DNA from: Mucilaginibacter gossypii
GTDB taxonomy: Bacteria > Bacteroidota > Bacteroidia > Sphingobacteriales > Sphingobacteriaceae
DNA: 64,000 bases
Reading direction: 5' to 3'
Assembly (NCBI RefSeq): GCF_900100945.1
Contig: NZ_FNCG01000001.1
Coordinates: forward strand, 558,001-622,000
Shown: piece after piece, positions 54,693-63,182 of the stretch
Numbering within the stretch: position 1 is the stretch's first letter
Layout: the number at the start of each line of letters is the position of its first letter
Translations under genes and position numbers: made by a program
The notes under the pieces: generated by a model
The model's input: only the letters and a program-made list of their open reading frames with translations
What the model was told of the DNA's origin: nothing
The model's database searches: none

Positions 54693-54738
54693 TAACAATT
54701 ACAACATTTTCAACCGATTGCAAATGTTGTAATTGTTA
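54693..54738. repeat. Perfect 17-bp inverted repeat
   Basis: TAACAATTACAACATTT (54693-54709) and its exact complement (54722-54738) flank a 12-base loop. It is AT-rich and lacks a T-tract, 128 bases after the esterase stop. It could form an mRNA 3'-end structure or be a protein-binding site. The 54565-54961 gap holds this repeat plus two or three operator-like sites and no gene. Confidence 0.6.
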
Positions 54739-54794
54739 AAATTCCGGTATCGAAATTGTGATTTTAAAAATTATAAAAAAATAGTGTGAAAAAT

Positions 54795-54812
54795 TTGCTA
54801 AATCGTTTTTAT
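54795..54812 (+). promoter_or_regulatory. LacI-type operator candidate, distal site upstream of susD
   Basis: TTGCTAAATCGTTTTTAT differs from the 47989 site at one base. It lies 110 bases upstream of another copy at 54905. A weaker CG-centred site (TTTTAAAACGTTTGCT) is at 54869-54884. Confidence 0.6.
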
Positions 54813-54904
54813 AAACTATATTAGTATCGGATTTCGACATCTGAATTATAAACCAATTAACAAACAGCTTTTAAAACGTTTGCTCCGCGGGTTAAAATAT
54901 GAAA

Positions 54905-54922
54905 TTGCTAAAACGATTTTAT
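54905..54922 (+). promoter_or_regulatory. LacI-type operator candidate, proximal site upstream of susD
   Basis: TTGCTAAAACGATTTTAT differs from the 47989 site at one base and lies 39 bases before the SusD start. Two sites 110 bp apart could allow DNA looping. Confidence 0.6.
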
Positions 54923-54961
54923 GTTTTTCTGTCGAAGCATGATGTTAACTAACCCTATAGT

Positions 54962-56713
54962 ATGAAAAAACTTTACTTCAAGGTTCTTGCTTATTCGGTT
55001 TTCGGGGGCTTCCTTGTTTTTACTTCATGTAAAAAGGAAGGTTTCCTGGGGCAAACACAAACATCAAACCTAACCGGGGAGACAGTGTTTACCGATAGTG
55101 CCAATACCGTATCGTTTTTAGCCGGCATTTACAGCAATGTTGGTTTTAGTGCGGCGGCAGGAAGGTTTACCTACGGGCCAATACTTTCGCCTACGCCTAA
55201 CGGCGGTATCGACGCTGCCTCCGACGAAGCGGAAGTATCAGCATCTGCCGGATCAACAGCCCTGGCATTTGAAACGGGCACCATCAATGCCGCCGTGGTT
55301 ACCGATGATGCATATAAAACCTGTTATACCAATATCCGGTCGGTAAACCAGTTGCTTAAAAATTTGCCTAAGGCACCCATCAATAATTTCGTCAAAACAC
55401 AAATGAAAGCTGAGGCGCGGTTTTTACGGGCCTGGTATTATGCTATATTACTGAAACATTACGGCGGTGTGCATTTACTTGGCGACAGTGTTTACACGTA
55501 TACGGATAAGATCCCCGCTGCCCGCAATACCTATGCCGATTGCGTGAATTATATCCTTGCCGAGTGTGACGTGGCAGCGCAGGACCTGCCGACTGTGCAA
55601 TCGGGGGTAAATTATGGAAGGGCATCAAAAGGGGCTTGCCTCGCTTTAAAAGCGAGAGTGTTGCTTTACGCCGCAAGCCCTTTGTTCAACGGGCAGTCTA
55701 TCGGTGAGGGTAAAACGCTCGAATTGGCGGGATACCCGGCTTACGATAAAGAGCGCTGGAGACTTGCCGAACAAGCTGCGGCTGCCGTTATCTCAACTGG
55801 CGTATATAGTCTCAACGTTGACAATGCCACTGCCCCGGGTTTTGGCTTTCAAAAGCTGTTTACCAAGCGTGTAAATACCGAATATATTTTCCAGTTGATG
55901 CGCCCGACCGGCAACGTGGATTTAGAGAATTTATGGCAGCCGCCAACCCGTACGGGCAAAAACGGTGCTTTCCCCCTGCAGGGATTGGTTGATGCTTTCC
56001 CGATGAGCAACGGTAAAAGTATAACAGACCCTACATCAAACTATAATCCCAATAATCCATATGCTAACCGCGATCCGCGTTTGGATTATAGCATCATCCA
56101 TGACCAAACACCTCTGCAAATCAGGCTTTCGTCGGGTACCTCGCCCGTAAATATTTTTGTCGGTAAATATAACGGAAATACAACAGGGCCTGATGCCGTA
56201 CATGTTGGTACTACCACCGGATACTACACCAATAAAATGCTCGACCCGGCTGCCGTAGCCAACGATTTTATGCACCGGACAGATCGTTGCCTGCCATTGA
56301 TCCGCTATGCCGAGATCCTGCTGAACTATGCCGAAGCTGCTAATGAATATGAAGGGCCAACCGCATTAGTTTATTCGGCAGTTGAGGCTATCCGTCAACG
56401 GGCGGGCTTAAACCCATACCAGTTGCCCGCAGGTTTGAGCCAGGCTGATATGCGTACAGCTATTCAAAATGAACGCCGCATTGAGCTGGCTTTTGAAGAG
56501 CACCGTTTTTGGGATGTGCGCCGCTGGAAAATTGCCGACCAAACGGACAACATTACAACCAAAGGCATGGAGGTTGACCGCGATGGTGCTGCGGTAGCCT
56601 ATAAACAATTTGATGTGCGCAAACGCAATTTCCGTAAAGCGATGTACCTGTGGCCTTTCCCGCAAAGCGAGGTAGCCAAATCGCCCGAACTGATCCAGAA
56701 CCCGGGCTATTAA
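54962..56713 (+). CDS. SusD/RagB family lipoprotein leading the transport unit of PUL2
   Basis: Surface glycan-binding lipoprotein of 583 residues with lipobox ending at C23 (LVFTSC). SusD core motifs: AEARFLRAWYYAILLKHYGG, SKGACLALKARVLLYAASPL, and the C-terminal IQNERRIELAFEEHRFWDVR. It is homologous to the SusD at 61435-63141. Unusually it heads its unit: no SusC precedes it, and a 398-base regulatory gap lies upstream. It is followed 25 bases later by a DUF5004-like gene. Confidence 0.95.
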   Translation: MKKLYFKVLAYSVFGGFLVFTSCKKEGFLGQTQTSNLTGETVFTDSANTVSFLAGIYSNVGFSAAAGRFTYGPILSPTPNGGIDAASDEAEVSASAGSTALAFETGTINAAVVTDDAYKTCYTNIRSVNQLLKNLPKAPINNFVKTQMKAEARFLRAWYYAILLKHYGGVHLLGDSVYTYTDKIPAARNTYADCVNYILAECDVAAQDLPTVQSGVNYGRASKGACLALKARVLLYAASPLFNGQSIGEGKTLELAGYPAYDKERWRLAEQAAAAVISTGVYSLNVDNATAPGFGFQKLFTKRVNTEYIFQLMRPTGNVDLENLWQPPTRTGKNGAFPLQGLVDAFPMSNGKSITDPTSNYNPNNPYANRDPRLDYSIIHDQTPLQIRLSSGTSPVNIFVGKYNGNTTGPDAVHVGTTTGYYTNKMLDPAAVANDFMHRTDRCLPLIRYAEILLNYAEAANEYEGPTALVYSAVEAIRQRAGLNPYQLPAGLSQADMRTAIQNERRIELAFEEHRFWDVRRWKIADQTDNITTKGMEVDRDGAAVAYKQFDVRKRNFRKAMYLWPFPQSEVAKSPELIQNPGY

Positions 56714-56738
56714 TCACCGACAGTATAGTAGTATTGAT

Positions 56739-57182
56739 ATGAAATATAATTACAAAGCAAAATGGTTTTACCTGCTGTTGATAGCTGTCTTTATGATGAC
56801 AGTATCATCATGTAAAACCGAAAAGATAGTTCCCGGAAGCGAGGCCCCCAAGGATATCGCCGGCAACTGGCGGGTGATCAAAGCTACCCGTAATGGCACC
56901 GATTTAACCTCCATTATTGATTTTAGCCAGTTCAGGATCAGCTTTACCGATAAAGGGTATACACTGGTGAACAAATTGCCCTTCCTGGTAAGCAAGGACG
57001 GTGCTTTTGCACTTGATGATCCGCAGTATCCGTTTAAGATCACCTTTACTGCCACGGGCGATAAGCCGGTTTCAACAGCTTTTACTTATCCTATAGTAAA
57101 CGGCAAGAGGCAGCTAAGCATAACCTTCAGTCCGGGCTGTACCAATAATACTTATGTGTACGTGCTTGAAAAAGCCAATTGA
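56739..57182 (+). CDS. Small lipoprotein, DUF5004-like
   Basis: A 147-residue lipoprotein with lipobox ending at C25 (TVSSC). The mature part is a lipocalin-like beta-rich domain starting IAGNWRVIKATRNGTDLT and ending NNTYVYVLEKA, which I tentatively match to DUF5004, a family seen beside SusD genes. It may be a surface glycan-binding protein. It lies between SusD and the DUF4961-like lipoprotein with 24-25 base spacings. Confidence 0.75.
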   Translation: MKYNYKAKWFYLLLIAVFMMTVSSCKTEKIVPGSEAPKDIAGNWRVIKATRNGTDLTSIIDFSQFRISFTDKGYTLVNKLPFLVSKDGAFALDDPQYPFKITFTATGDKPVSTAFTYPIVNGKRQLSITFSPGCTNNTYVYVLEKAN

Positions 57183-57206
57183 TAAACTAAAAGCAACCGA
57201 TAAATT

Positions 57207-58211
57207 ATGAGATCATATTTACATATAAAAGGTAAAAATTTATGGAAGCTGTGTGCTTTGGTGGTGCTGGGTATTGCTTTAGCCTGCTGTGGCGAACAAA
57301 TTACCAGTGTTGATCAGCCGGCCACAGCTACCGTAGGTTCAGTTGTGCCGATAACGGTACACTGTGATATCCCTACCGTGGGAGATGGAGGCCCCGACTA
57401 CCTCATTTTTGGTTTTTTGGTGCCTAAAGGCTGGAAGGCAGCGCAGAATACCACTATAACTTACACCAGCAAACAAGGTAACGGAACCATGTCCCTGATA
57501 CCCGACGGTACTTTACCTAAAAAGGGCGACGGCCTTACCTGGTCGGCATACATGAAAAAAACTTTCGGTAACGGTGGTAACCTTATTGATGACATGGAAT
57601 GGGTGGCTTACCAAACTGATAAAGCCTACAGCCATACCGGTGGGGTAGAGTTTATTGTCGACCTGAATATTAAAACAAAAGTAGGCGCTGATAATAATAA
57701 CATGTTGGTTAAACTGGGCTATACCATAACCGACAGCGGTAACGGTTTTACCAGCGATGGCAACGGTACTTATTACAGTGTGCTGCTTGGTAATACCTGT
57801 TTTGAAGTAACCGGCGGCAGCGGTGACCTGGTTGACTTTTGTAACCCGCAGCTTACCACTATCGATCCGCCAAAATCATTGGATAACGATTTTGTAACCC
57901 TGACTTTTGATGGTACAGTTACCGATACACAGTTAAGCGGCGCAAGTGAAGTTTACCTGTGCGCAACGGCCTACACCAGCGATGGCAAAACCATAAAAGT
58001 TTGTGAGCAAACCACTAAAACATTATTGAAACAAACTACTGCCACCAGTAAAAAGTACCAGCTTACGTTTTGGCCGAGATCATTCTTTAATGCAGGGGAT
58101 ACGCAAACCATCACAAGAATGGAGTACTTCCTTACAGATAAAACGGGCAAGGTAAAGGTAGGGTATGGTAATACTGATGCCCCGTTCACCTATACATTTA
58201 AATGCGGTTGA
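57207..58211 (+). CDS. Lipoprotein, DUF4961-like
   Basis: A 334-residue exported protein with a lipobox near C27 (IALAC). It has an N-terminal beta domain (VPITVHCDIPTVGDGGPDYL), a segment with GWKAAQNTTITYTSKQGNG, and an Ig-like C-terminal part from about 220 (FVTLTFDGTVTDTQLSGASE). Size, position and segments suggest DUF4961, found with SusD/SusC genes; this is a tentative match. Probable surface glycan-binding role. The next operator and SusC gene follow within 100 bases. Confidence 0.72.
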   Translation: MRSYLHIKGKNLWKLCALVVLGIALACCGEQITSVDQPATATVGSVVPITVHCDIPTVGDGGPDYLIFGFLVPKGWKAAQNTTITYTSKQGNGTMSLIPDGTLPKKGDGLTWSAYMKKTFGNGGNLIDDMEWVAYQTDKAYSHTGGVEFIVDLNIKTKVGADNNNMLVKLGYTITDSGNGFTSDGNGTYYSVLLGNTCFEVTGGSGDLVDFCNPQLTTIDPPKSLDNDFVTLTFDGTVTDTQLSGASEVYLCATAYTSDGKTIKVCEQTTKTLLKQTTATSKKYQLTFWPRSFFNAGDTQTITRMEYFLTDKTGKVKVGYGNTDAPFTYTFKCG

Positions 58212-58256
58212 TCTGTAAATGAAATAAACAAGCAGATGCACTACACAATATTGCTT

Positions 58257-58274
58257 TTGCTAAAACGATATTTA
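58257..58274 (+). promoter_or_regulatory. LacI-type operator candidate upstream of susC
   Basis: TTGCTAAAACGATATTTA has the same TTGCTAAA-CG core as the other four sites and lies 33 bases before the ATG at 58308. Its position argues against an in-frame ATG at 58236 being the real start. Confidence 0.55.
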
Positions 58275-58307
58275 AACCTTTTGCCAACAATTTTAAACCT
58301 GAAAAAT

Positions 58308-61300
58308 ATGGCTTATTGCTACATAAATAAATGTTTAACAGGTATCACGCTGTTGATGCTGCTACTGGTTAAAACCAGCTATGCAGCCATGCAGCAGGAT
58401 ACAGCTTCCGTGGCGCCTGCACGGCCCGGTCAGGTAAGCGGTATTGTACTTGATGAGTATGGTAACCCACTACAGGGTGTTAAAGTAATTAATAAAGGAA
58501 AAAATAGTACCCTAACTACCGGTAAAGACGGCATGTTTGCCATCAACGCCATAAAGGGAGATGCGCTGGTATTTACCGCCGCGAATTATAACGCCCGGCA
58601 AGTTACTGTTAAAAACACTGCTAAATTAACGGTGAGGCTCATAGATAGCTATATTCAGGCACCTAAAACCATCAATGTGCTTTATGATACCATCAGCACA
58701 TCAAAAAATGTGGGTGCCATATCAACTATCTATACCAATCAGCTTACCAGCACTCCTGCAACTTTATATACCTATGCTTTACCCGGGCAACTCCCCGGTT
58801 TGTATACCCAGCAGTATAGCGGTTTCGCCGCACCTCAAACCGGCGTGCAGACTGTAAATGATTTTATCGGGGCGGTAGTGCAGCACAATAATTATTCGGC
58901 CAATGACAATACCGAGTTCGGCCTTTCATTAAGAGGACAGGGGCCGATAACGATTATCGATGGTGTTCAGCGTGAGATAGCGTCGCTTGATCCGGAAAGT
59001 ATCGAATCGGTTTCGGTATTAAAGGACGCGCTTTCAAATATGATGCTGGGCATCAACAGTTCGCGCGGTACTTTACTTATTACTACTAAACGCGGTCAGG
59101 TGGGTACGCCGCATATTTCATTCACTGCACAAACGGGCACCCAGCAGCCTTTAGGCTTGCCAAACCCGCTGCCTGCTTATCAATATGCGTATTTATATAA
59201 CGAAGCGTTACAAAACGATGGTAAGCCGGCCCTTTACAGCAGTGCCGATTTTAACGCCTACCGCAACCACACCGACCCTTTAAGACATCCGGATGTTAAC
59301 TGGTTTAAAACCATATTACGCGATAATTCGCCGATGACCAGCTACAAGCTTAATGTTAACGGCGGTACCCAGGTAGCGCGGTACAGCGTGTCATTAAACT
59401 ACCTTGACCAGGCCGGGATGTTCCGCACCGCATCAGCTGTACCCTACAACACCAATAATGATCTTAACCGCTATATCATTAACTCCGATCTCGCGGTTAA
59501 CGTAACCAAAAAATTTACTGTCGATCTTCAGTTATTTGGCCGTATCCAGCAAAGCACGCAGCCAGGGGCAGGGTATGGAAACATATTGGGCGCTCTTTAC
59601 AGCACGCCAAACAATGCATATCCGCTTTATAATCCAAATAACACATTTGGCGGTACAACAACATATACCAACAACCTGCTTTCGCAAACCGAGTTTTCAG
59701 GCTATCAGCGCACCAGCAGCAATGATGTACTGGCCAACCTCGATCTGAATTATAACCTCAGCAGCATAACACCAGGCTTATCGGCAAAGGCAAAAGGCAA
59801 CCTTGCTTTTTCATCGCAAAGTTTTTTAAATCGCTCATTGCAAAATAATGCCTATTCTTTTAACGCCGACAGTTCTTATTCGGCAGTGGGCTCATCAGTT
59901 GCGCAAAACAATTCGTTCAGTACGGTTTCAAGCGCCCGCTACTCGTTTGCCCAGGCATCAGTTAATTACGACAGGACTTTTGGTAAAAGCAATATAACCG
60001 GTATGGCACTGTATGATGTACGCTCGGTTGTATTAAACTATGACCTTTCGCAGGTAACAACAAACCGTGCATTAAAAGCAGGTTATAATTATGACGGTAA
60101 ATACTTTATTGAAGCGGCCGCCAACAGCAGCGGTTATAACCGTTATCCTCCGGGCAATCAATATGGCTTGTTTTACGCCGGCGGTATTGGCTGGCAAATG
60201 GGTAAAGAAGATTTTATTAAAGATAATTTCAGCTGGATAAACTCATGGAAATGGCGCGCCACCTATGGTAAAACCGGAAACAACAACGTAGATAATTACG
60301 GTTACTATAATTTTTTGCAAACCTACGGCCCTTCGCAGGGCTATTCATACAGCACAGGTACCAGCAAAAGCCCGGTACAGGGTTATTTTGAAAACACATT
60401 GGCCAACCCATACATCCGTTGGGAAAAAGCCCGCAAGCTGGATATAGGGGCCGATATCTCCCTGTTTAATAATCATTTCAATATTACTGCCGATTATTAC
60501 CACGACAGGTATTACGATCTGTTGCAGGTTAGAGGAAACAGTATTGCTTTGTTGGGTACCTCATATCCTTATGAAAATTTAGGTATTAATCTTTACAAAG
60601 GCGCTGAACTTACTTTAACTTATCAAAATCACATCCAAAATTTCAATTACTTCATTTCGGGTAATGCCTCTATCCAATCGTCTAAAATTATTTTTAGCGA
60701 CGAAGAGCCATATCCTTACCCATGGCTCAGGCACACCGGTCGCTCAACCAACGCTATTTATGGTTACACGGCTATCGGTTATTTCAAGGATGCCCAGGAT
60801 GCTGCCACCAGTGCAACAACTACCGGTTACACCGCGCAGGCAGGAGATGTAAAATACAAAGACCTTAACGGCGATCATATTATCAACCAGTTTGATGTTT
60901 CGGCTATAGGCGGTAACCGGCCGCTGGTTTATTATGGCTTTTCGGCGGGTTTCAATTACAAAGGTTTTAGCCTGAGTTTCCTGTTACAGGGCGTAGCGAA
61001 CCGTGAGCTGATGTTCAATAACTCGCAGGTGAACGGCTTTGCAGGTGTGGGTTTCCTCGGGCTTACTTACAGCGGGCAGGCGTACAACACCATTTTAGGC
61101 CGGTGGACACCCGAAACCGCTGCTACGGCTACTGCGCCAAGGTTATCAATAGGTAACGCCAATAATACCGCCAACTCAACCTTGTACCTGCGCAAGGGCA
61201 ATTATGTGAGGCTTAAAAATGCCGAAGTAGGTTACAATCTGCCTTATGAGTGGGCGCATAAGCTCAGGCTATCGGGTTTGAGAATATTTGTGAACGGCGA

Positions 61301-61406
61301 AAACCTGTATACACTGTATGGCTACAAAGATTTTGATCCGGAGGTATACGGTACTGCTTACCCAATTCAAAGGGTAATAAATGCCGGCGTTAACATTAAG
61401 CTTTGA
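58308..61406 (+). CDS. SusC/RagA TonB-linked outer-membrane transporter
   Basis: Outer-membrane glycan importer of 1032 residues. Signal peptide ends near TSYAAM (residue 26). A carboxypeptidase-regulatory-like domain follows (GQVSGIVLDEYGNPLQGVKV), then the plug (LSLRGQGPITIIDGVQREIA, ESVSVLKDALSNMMLGINSS) and the barrel ending INAGVNIKL. It lacks an STN domain, consistent with the absence of a sigma/anti-sigma pair in PUL2. The start at 58308 fits a standard signal peptide. SusD follows 28 bases later. Confidence 0.94.
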   Translation: MAYCYINKCLTGITLLMLLLVKTSYAAMQQDTASVAPARPGQVSGIVLDEYGNPLQGVKVINKGKNSTLTTGKDGMFAINAIKGDALVFTAANYNARQVTVKNTAKLTVRLIDSYIQAPKTINVLYDTISTSKNVGAISTIYTNQLTSTPATLYTYALPGQLPGLYTQQYSGFAAPQTGVQTVNDFIGAVVQHNNYSANDNTEFGLSLRGQGPITIIDGVQREIASLDPESIESVSVLKDALSNMMLGINSSRGTLLITTKRGQVGTPHISFTAQTGTQQPLGLPNPLPAYQYAYLYNEALQNDGKPALYSSADFNAYRNHTDPLRHPDVNWFKTILRDNSPMTSYKLNVNGGTQVARYSVSLNYLDQAGMFRTASAVPYNTNNDLNRYIINSDLAVNVTKKFTVDLQLFGRIQQSTQPGAGYGNILGALYSTPNNAYPLYNPNNTFGGTTTYTNNLLSQTEFSGYQRTSSNDVLANLDLNYNLSSITPGLSAKAKGNLAFSSQSFLNRSLQNNAYSFNADSSYSAVGSSVAQNNSFSTVSSARYSFAQASVNYDRTFGKSNITGMALYDVRSVVLNYDLSQVTTNRALKAGYNYDGKYFIEAAANSSGYNRYPPGNQYGLFYAGGIGWQMGKEDFIKDNFSWINSWKWRATYGKTGNNNVDNYGYYNFLQTYGPSQGYSYSTGTSKSPVQGYFENTLANPYIRWEKARKLDIGADISLFNNHFNITADYYHDRYYDLLQVRGNSIALLGTSYPYENLGINLYKGAELTLTYQNHIQNFNYFISGNASIQSSKIIFSDEEPYPYPWLRHTGRSTNAIYGYTAIGYFKDAQDAATSATTTGYTAQAGDVKYKDLNGDHIINQFDVSAIGGNRPLVYYGFSAGFNYKGFSLSFLLQGVANRELMFNNSQVNGFAGVGFLGLTYSGQAYNTILGRWTPETAATATAPRLSIGNANNTANSTLYLRKGNYVRLKNAEVGYNLPYEWAHKLRLSGLRIFVNGENLYTLYGYKDFDPEVYGTAYPIQRVINAGVNIKL

Positions 61407-61434
61407 TTTTGGCCATCATAAAAATATTACGATC

Positions 61435-63141
61435 ATGAAGAGTTTCAACAAAATAATTTTAGCGGCCGCCGGCATCTTAACCATAATGGCCGGCTGTAAA
61501 AAATATGAGCAGTTCCCGGTTGATAAGGTTACTATCAATTACGTGTTTGATAAAAAAGATTCCTTAGGCACCAATGCCCAAATGTTCCTGTATGGGATTT
61601 ATGCAGCGCTCCAAAACGGGCACAACAGGGTAGGGAACGACTACCTTGACGCGGCCAGTGATGATGCCATGTCATCGGCTTCGGTATCATCAAATGTAGT
61701 AACCATACTTTCAACAGCATCTTATAATTCATATACTATCCCCGCCGGCGAAAACCTTTGGGCTTATTATTACGCAGGCATCCGCAAGGCAAATGAGTTT
61801 GTGAATAATATTGATGTAGTGCCGGTGCTGGCCCAATATCATGGTTATTCCATGAAATATGTATGGAAAAGCGAGGCCCGTTTTTTAAGGGCGCTATATT
61901 ATTTTGAGCTGGTTAAACGTTACGGTGGCGTTCCCTTATTGGGCAACAAGGTGTTTACTATAACAGATAATGTAGCCTTGCCCCGTAATTCCTTTGCCGA
62001 TTGTATCAAATACATTGTAAGCGAATGCGATGCCATTAAGGACACCCTGATGAGCGCGCCGCTGAGCAACCCTAATGCTGATTATCACCGCCCTACCAAA
62101 GGTGCCGCCATGGCTTTAAAGGCCAAAGTACTGCTATATGCGGCAAGCCCGTTATTTAACGGACAGAATATTGATGCCTCAAATCCGCTAACCGGTTATA
62201 CCGATTTCAGCTCCGACAGGTGGGCACAGGCTGCTGCTGCTGAGAAAGCGGTAATGGACCTGAATGTTTATTCGTTATTGCCCAGCTTTAAAGATGTATT
62301 TCTGACTCAAAACAGCTCTGAAAATATATTTATCCGGCAAACAGATAATTCATCCTCGATTGAAACCACTAACGGTCCCGTTGGATTTACCGGGGCAGTA
62401 GGCAAGGGGCAAACCAGTCCTACACAACAATTGGTTGATGCCTTCCCCATGAAAAGCGGTTTGGCTATTACTGATCCGGCATCAGGTTATAACCCGGACA
62501 ACCCTTACCAGAACCGCGACCCGCGCTTAACATATACCGTGCTCTATAACGGTGCAAGATGGCTTAACTCAGATCTGCAATTGTACGAAGGAGGGGCCAG
62601 CAAACCCAACGGCTCATTACAACAAACCAAAACAGGCTATTACATGCGCAAGTTCATGGGCAATTTTGAAAACACCAATGCCTACGCCGCTCATGTCATA
62701 GACTGGCAGATCCTGCGCTATGCTGATGTTGTTTTAGGCTATGCCGAAGCACTCAATGAATCGGCCGGAGCAACTCCCGAGGTTTATAATGCTGTTATCA
62801 GCATCAGGAAAAGGGCAGGGATAGATGCGGGCACCGGCAATTACGGGCTTAAAGCCGGTATGAGCAAAGCGGAGATGCGCGCCATCATCCAAAATGAGCG
62901 GCGCCTGGAAATGGCTTTTGAAGAGAACCGCTACTGGGATATCCGCCGCTGGAAAATTGCTGAAACGGTTATGAACCAGCCGCAAAAGGGGATCAGCATT
63001 GTGAAGATAGGCTCCAGCCTTACCTATAACGTGGTGAATGCGCTCACTACCAAATTCGAAGCGCCTAAGATGTACCTGTACCCAATACCTTATGACGAGG
63101 TTTTGAAGAACCCGAATATGAAACAAAATCCAGGATGGTAA
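61435..63141 (+). CDS. SusD/RagB family lipoprotein
   Basis: Partner of the SusC just upstream, 568 residues, lipobox ending at C21 (TIMAGC). SusD motifs: SEARFLRALYYFELVKRYGG, TKGAAMALKAKVLLYAASPL, IIQNERRLEMAFEENRYWDI. ATG 61435 is chosen because a start at 61381 would overlap susC and bury the lipobox. Paralogous to the SusD at 54962, sharing the long identical stretch KVLLYAASPLFNG-type core with KARVLLYAASPLFNGQ there. Confidence 0.95.
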   Translation: MKSFNKIILAAAGILTIMAGCKKYEQFPVDKVTINYVFDKKDSLGTNAQMFLYGIYAALQNGHNRVGNDYLDAASDDAMSSASVSSNVVTILSTASYNSYTIPAGENLWAYYYAGIRKANEFVNNIDVVPVLAQYHGYSMKYVWKSEARFLRALYYFELVKRYGGVPLLGNKVFTITDNVALPRNSFADCIKYIVSECDAIKDTLMSAPLSNPNADYHRPTKGAAMALKAKVLLYAASPLFNGQNIDASNPLTGYTDFSSDRWAQAAAAEKAVMDLNVYSLLPSFKDVFLTQNSSENIFIRQTDNSSSIETTNGPVGFTGAVGKGQTSPTQQLVDAFPMKSGLAITDPASGYNPDNPYQNRDPRLTYTVLYNGARWLNSDLQLYEGGASKPNGSLQQTKTGYYMRKFMGNFENTNAYAAHVIDWQILRYADVVLGYAEALNESAGATPEVYNAVISIRKRAGIDAGTGNYGLKAGMSKAEMRAIIQNERRLEMAFEENRYWDIRRWKIAETVMNQPQKGISIVKIGSSLTYNVVNALTTKFEAPKMYLYPIPYDEVLKNPNMKQNPGW

Positions 63142-63182
63142 TCTCAAAACTTCAGCCAGTTAAACCAAAAAAATTAAGCTTT

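Noticed and set aside
58236..58307. Upstream in-frame ATG at 58236 as the start of the PUL2 susC
   Set aside because: The extra 24 codons would cover an operator copy and place the signal peptide internally.
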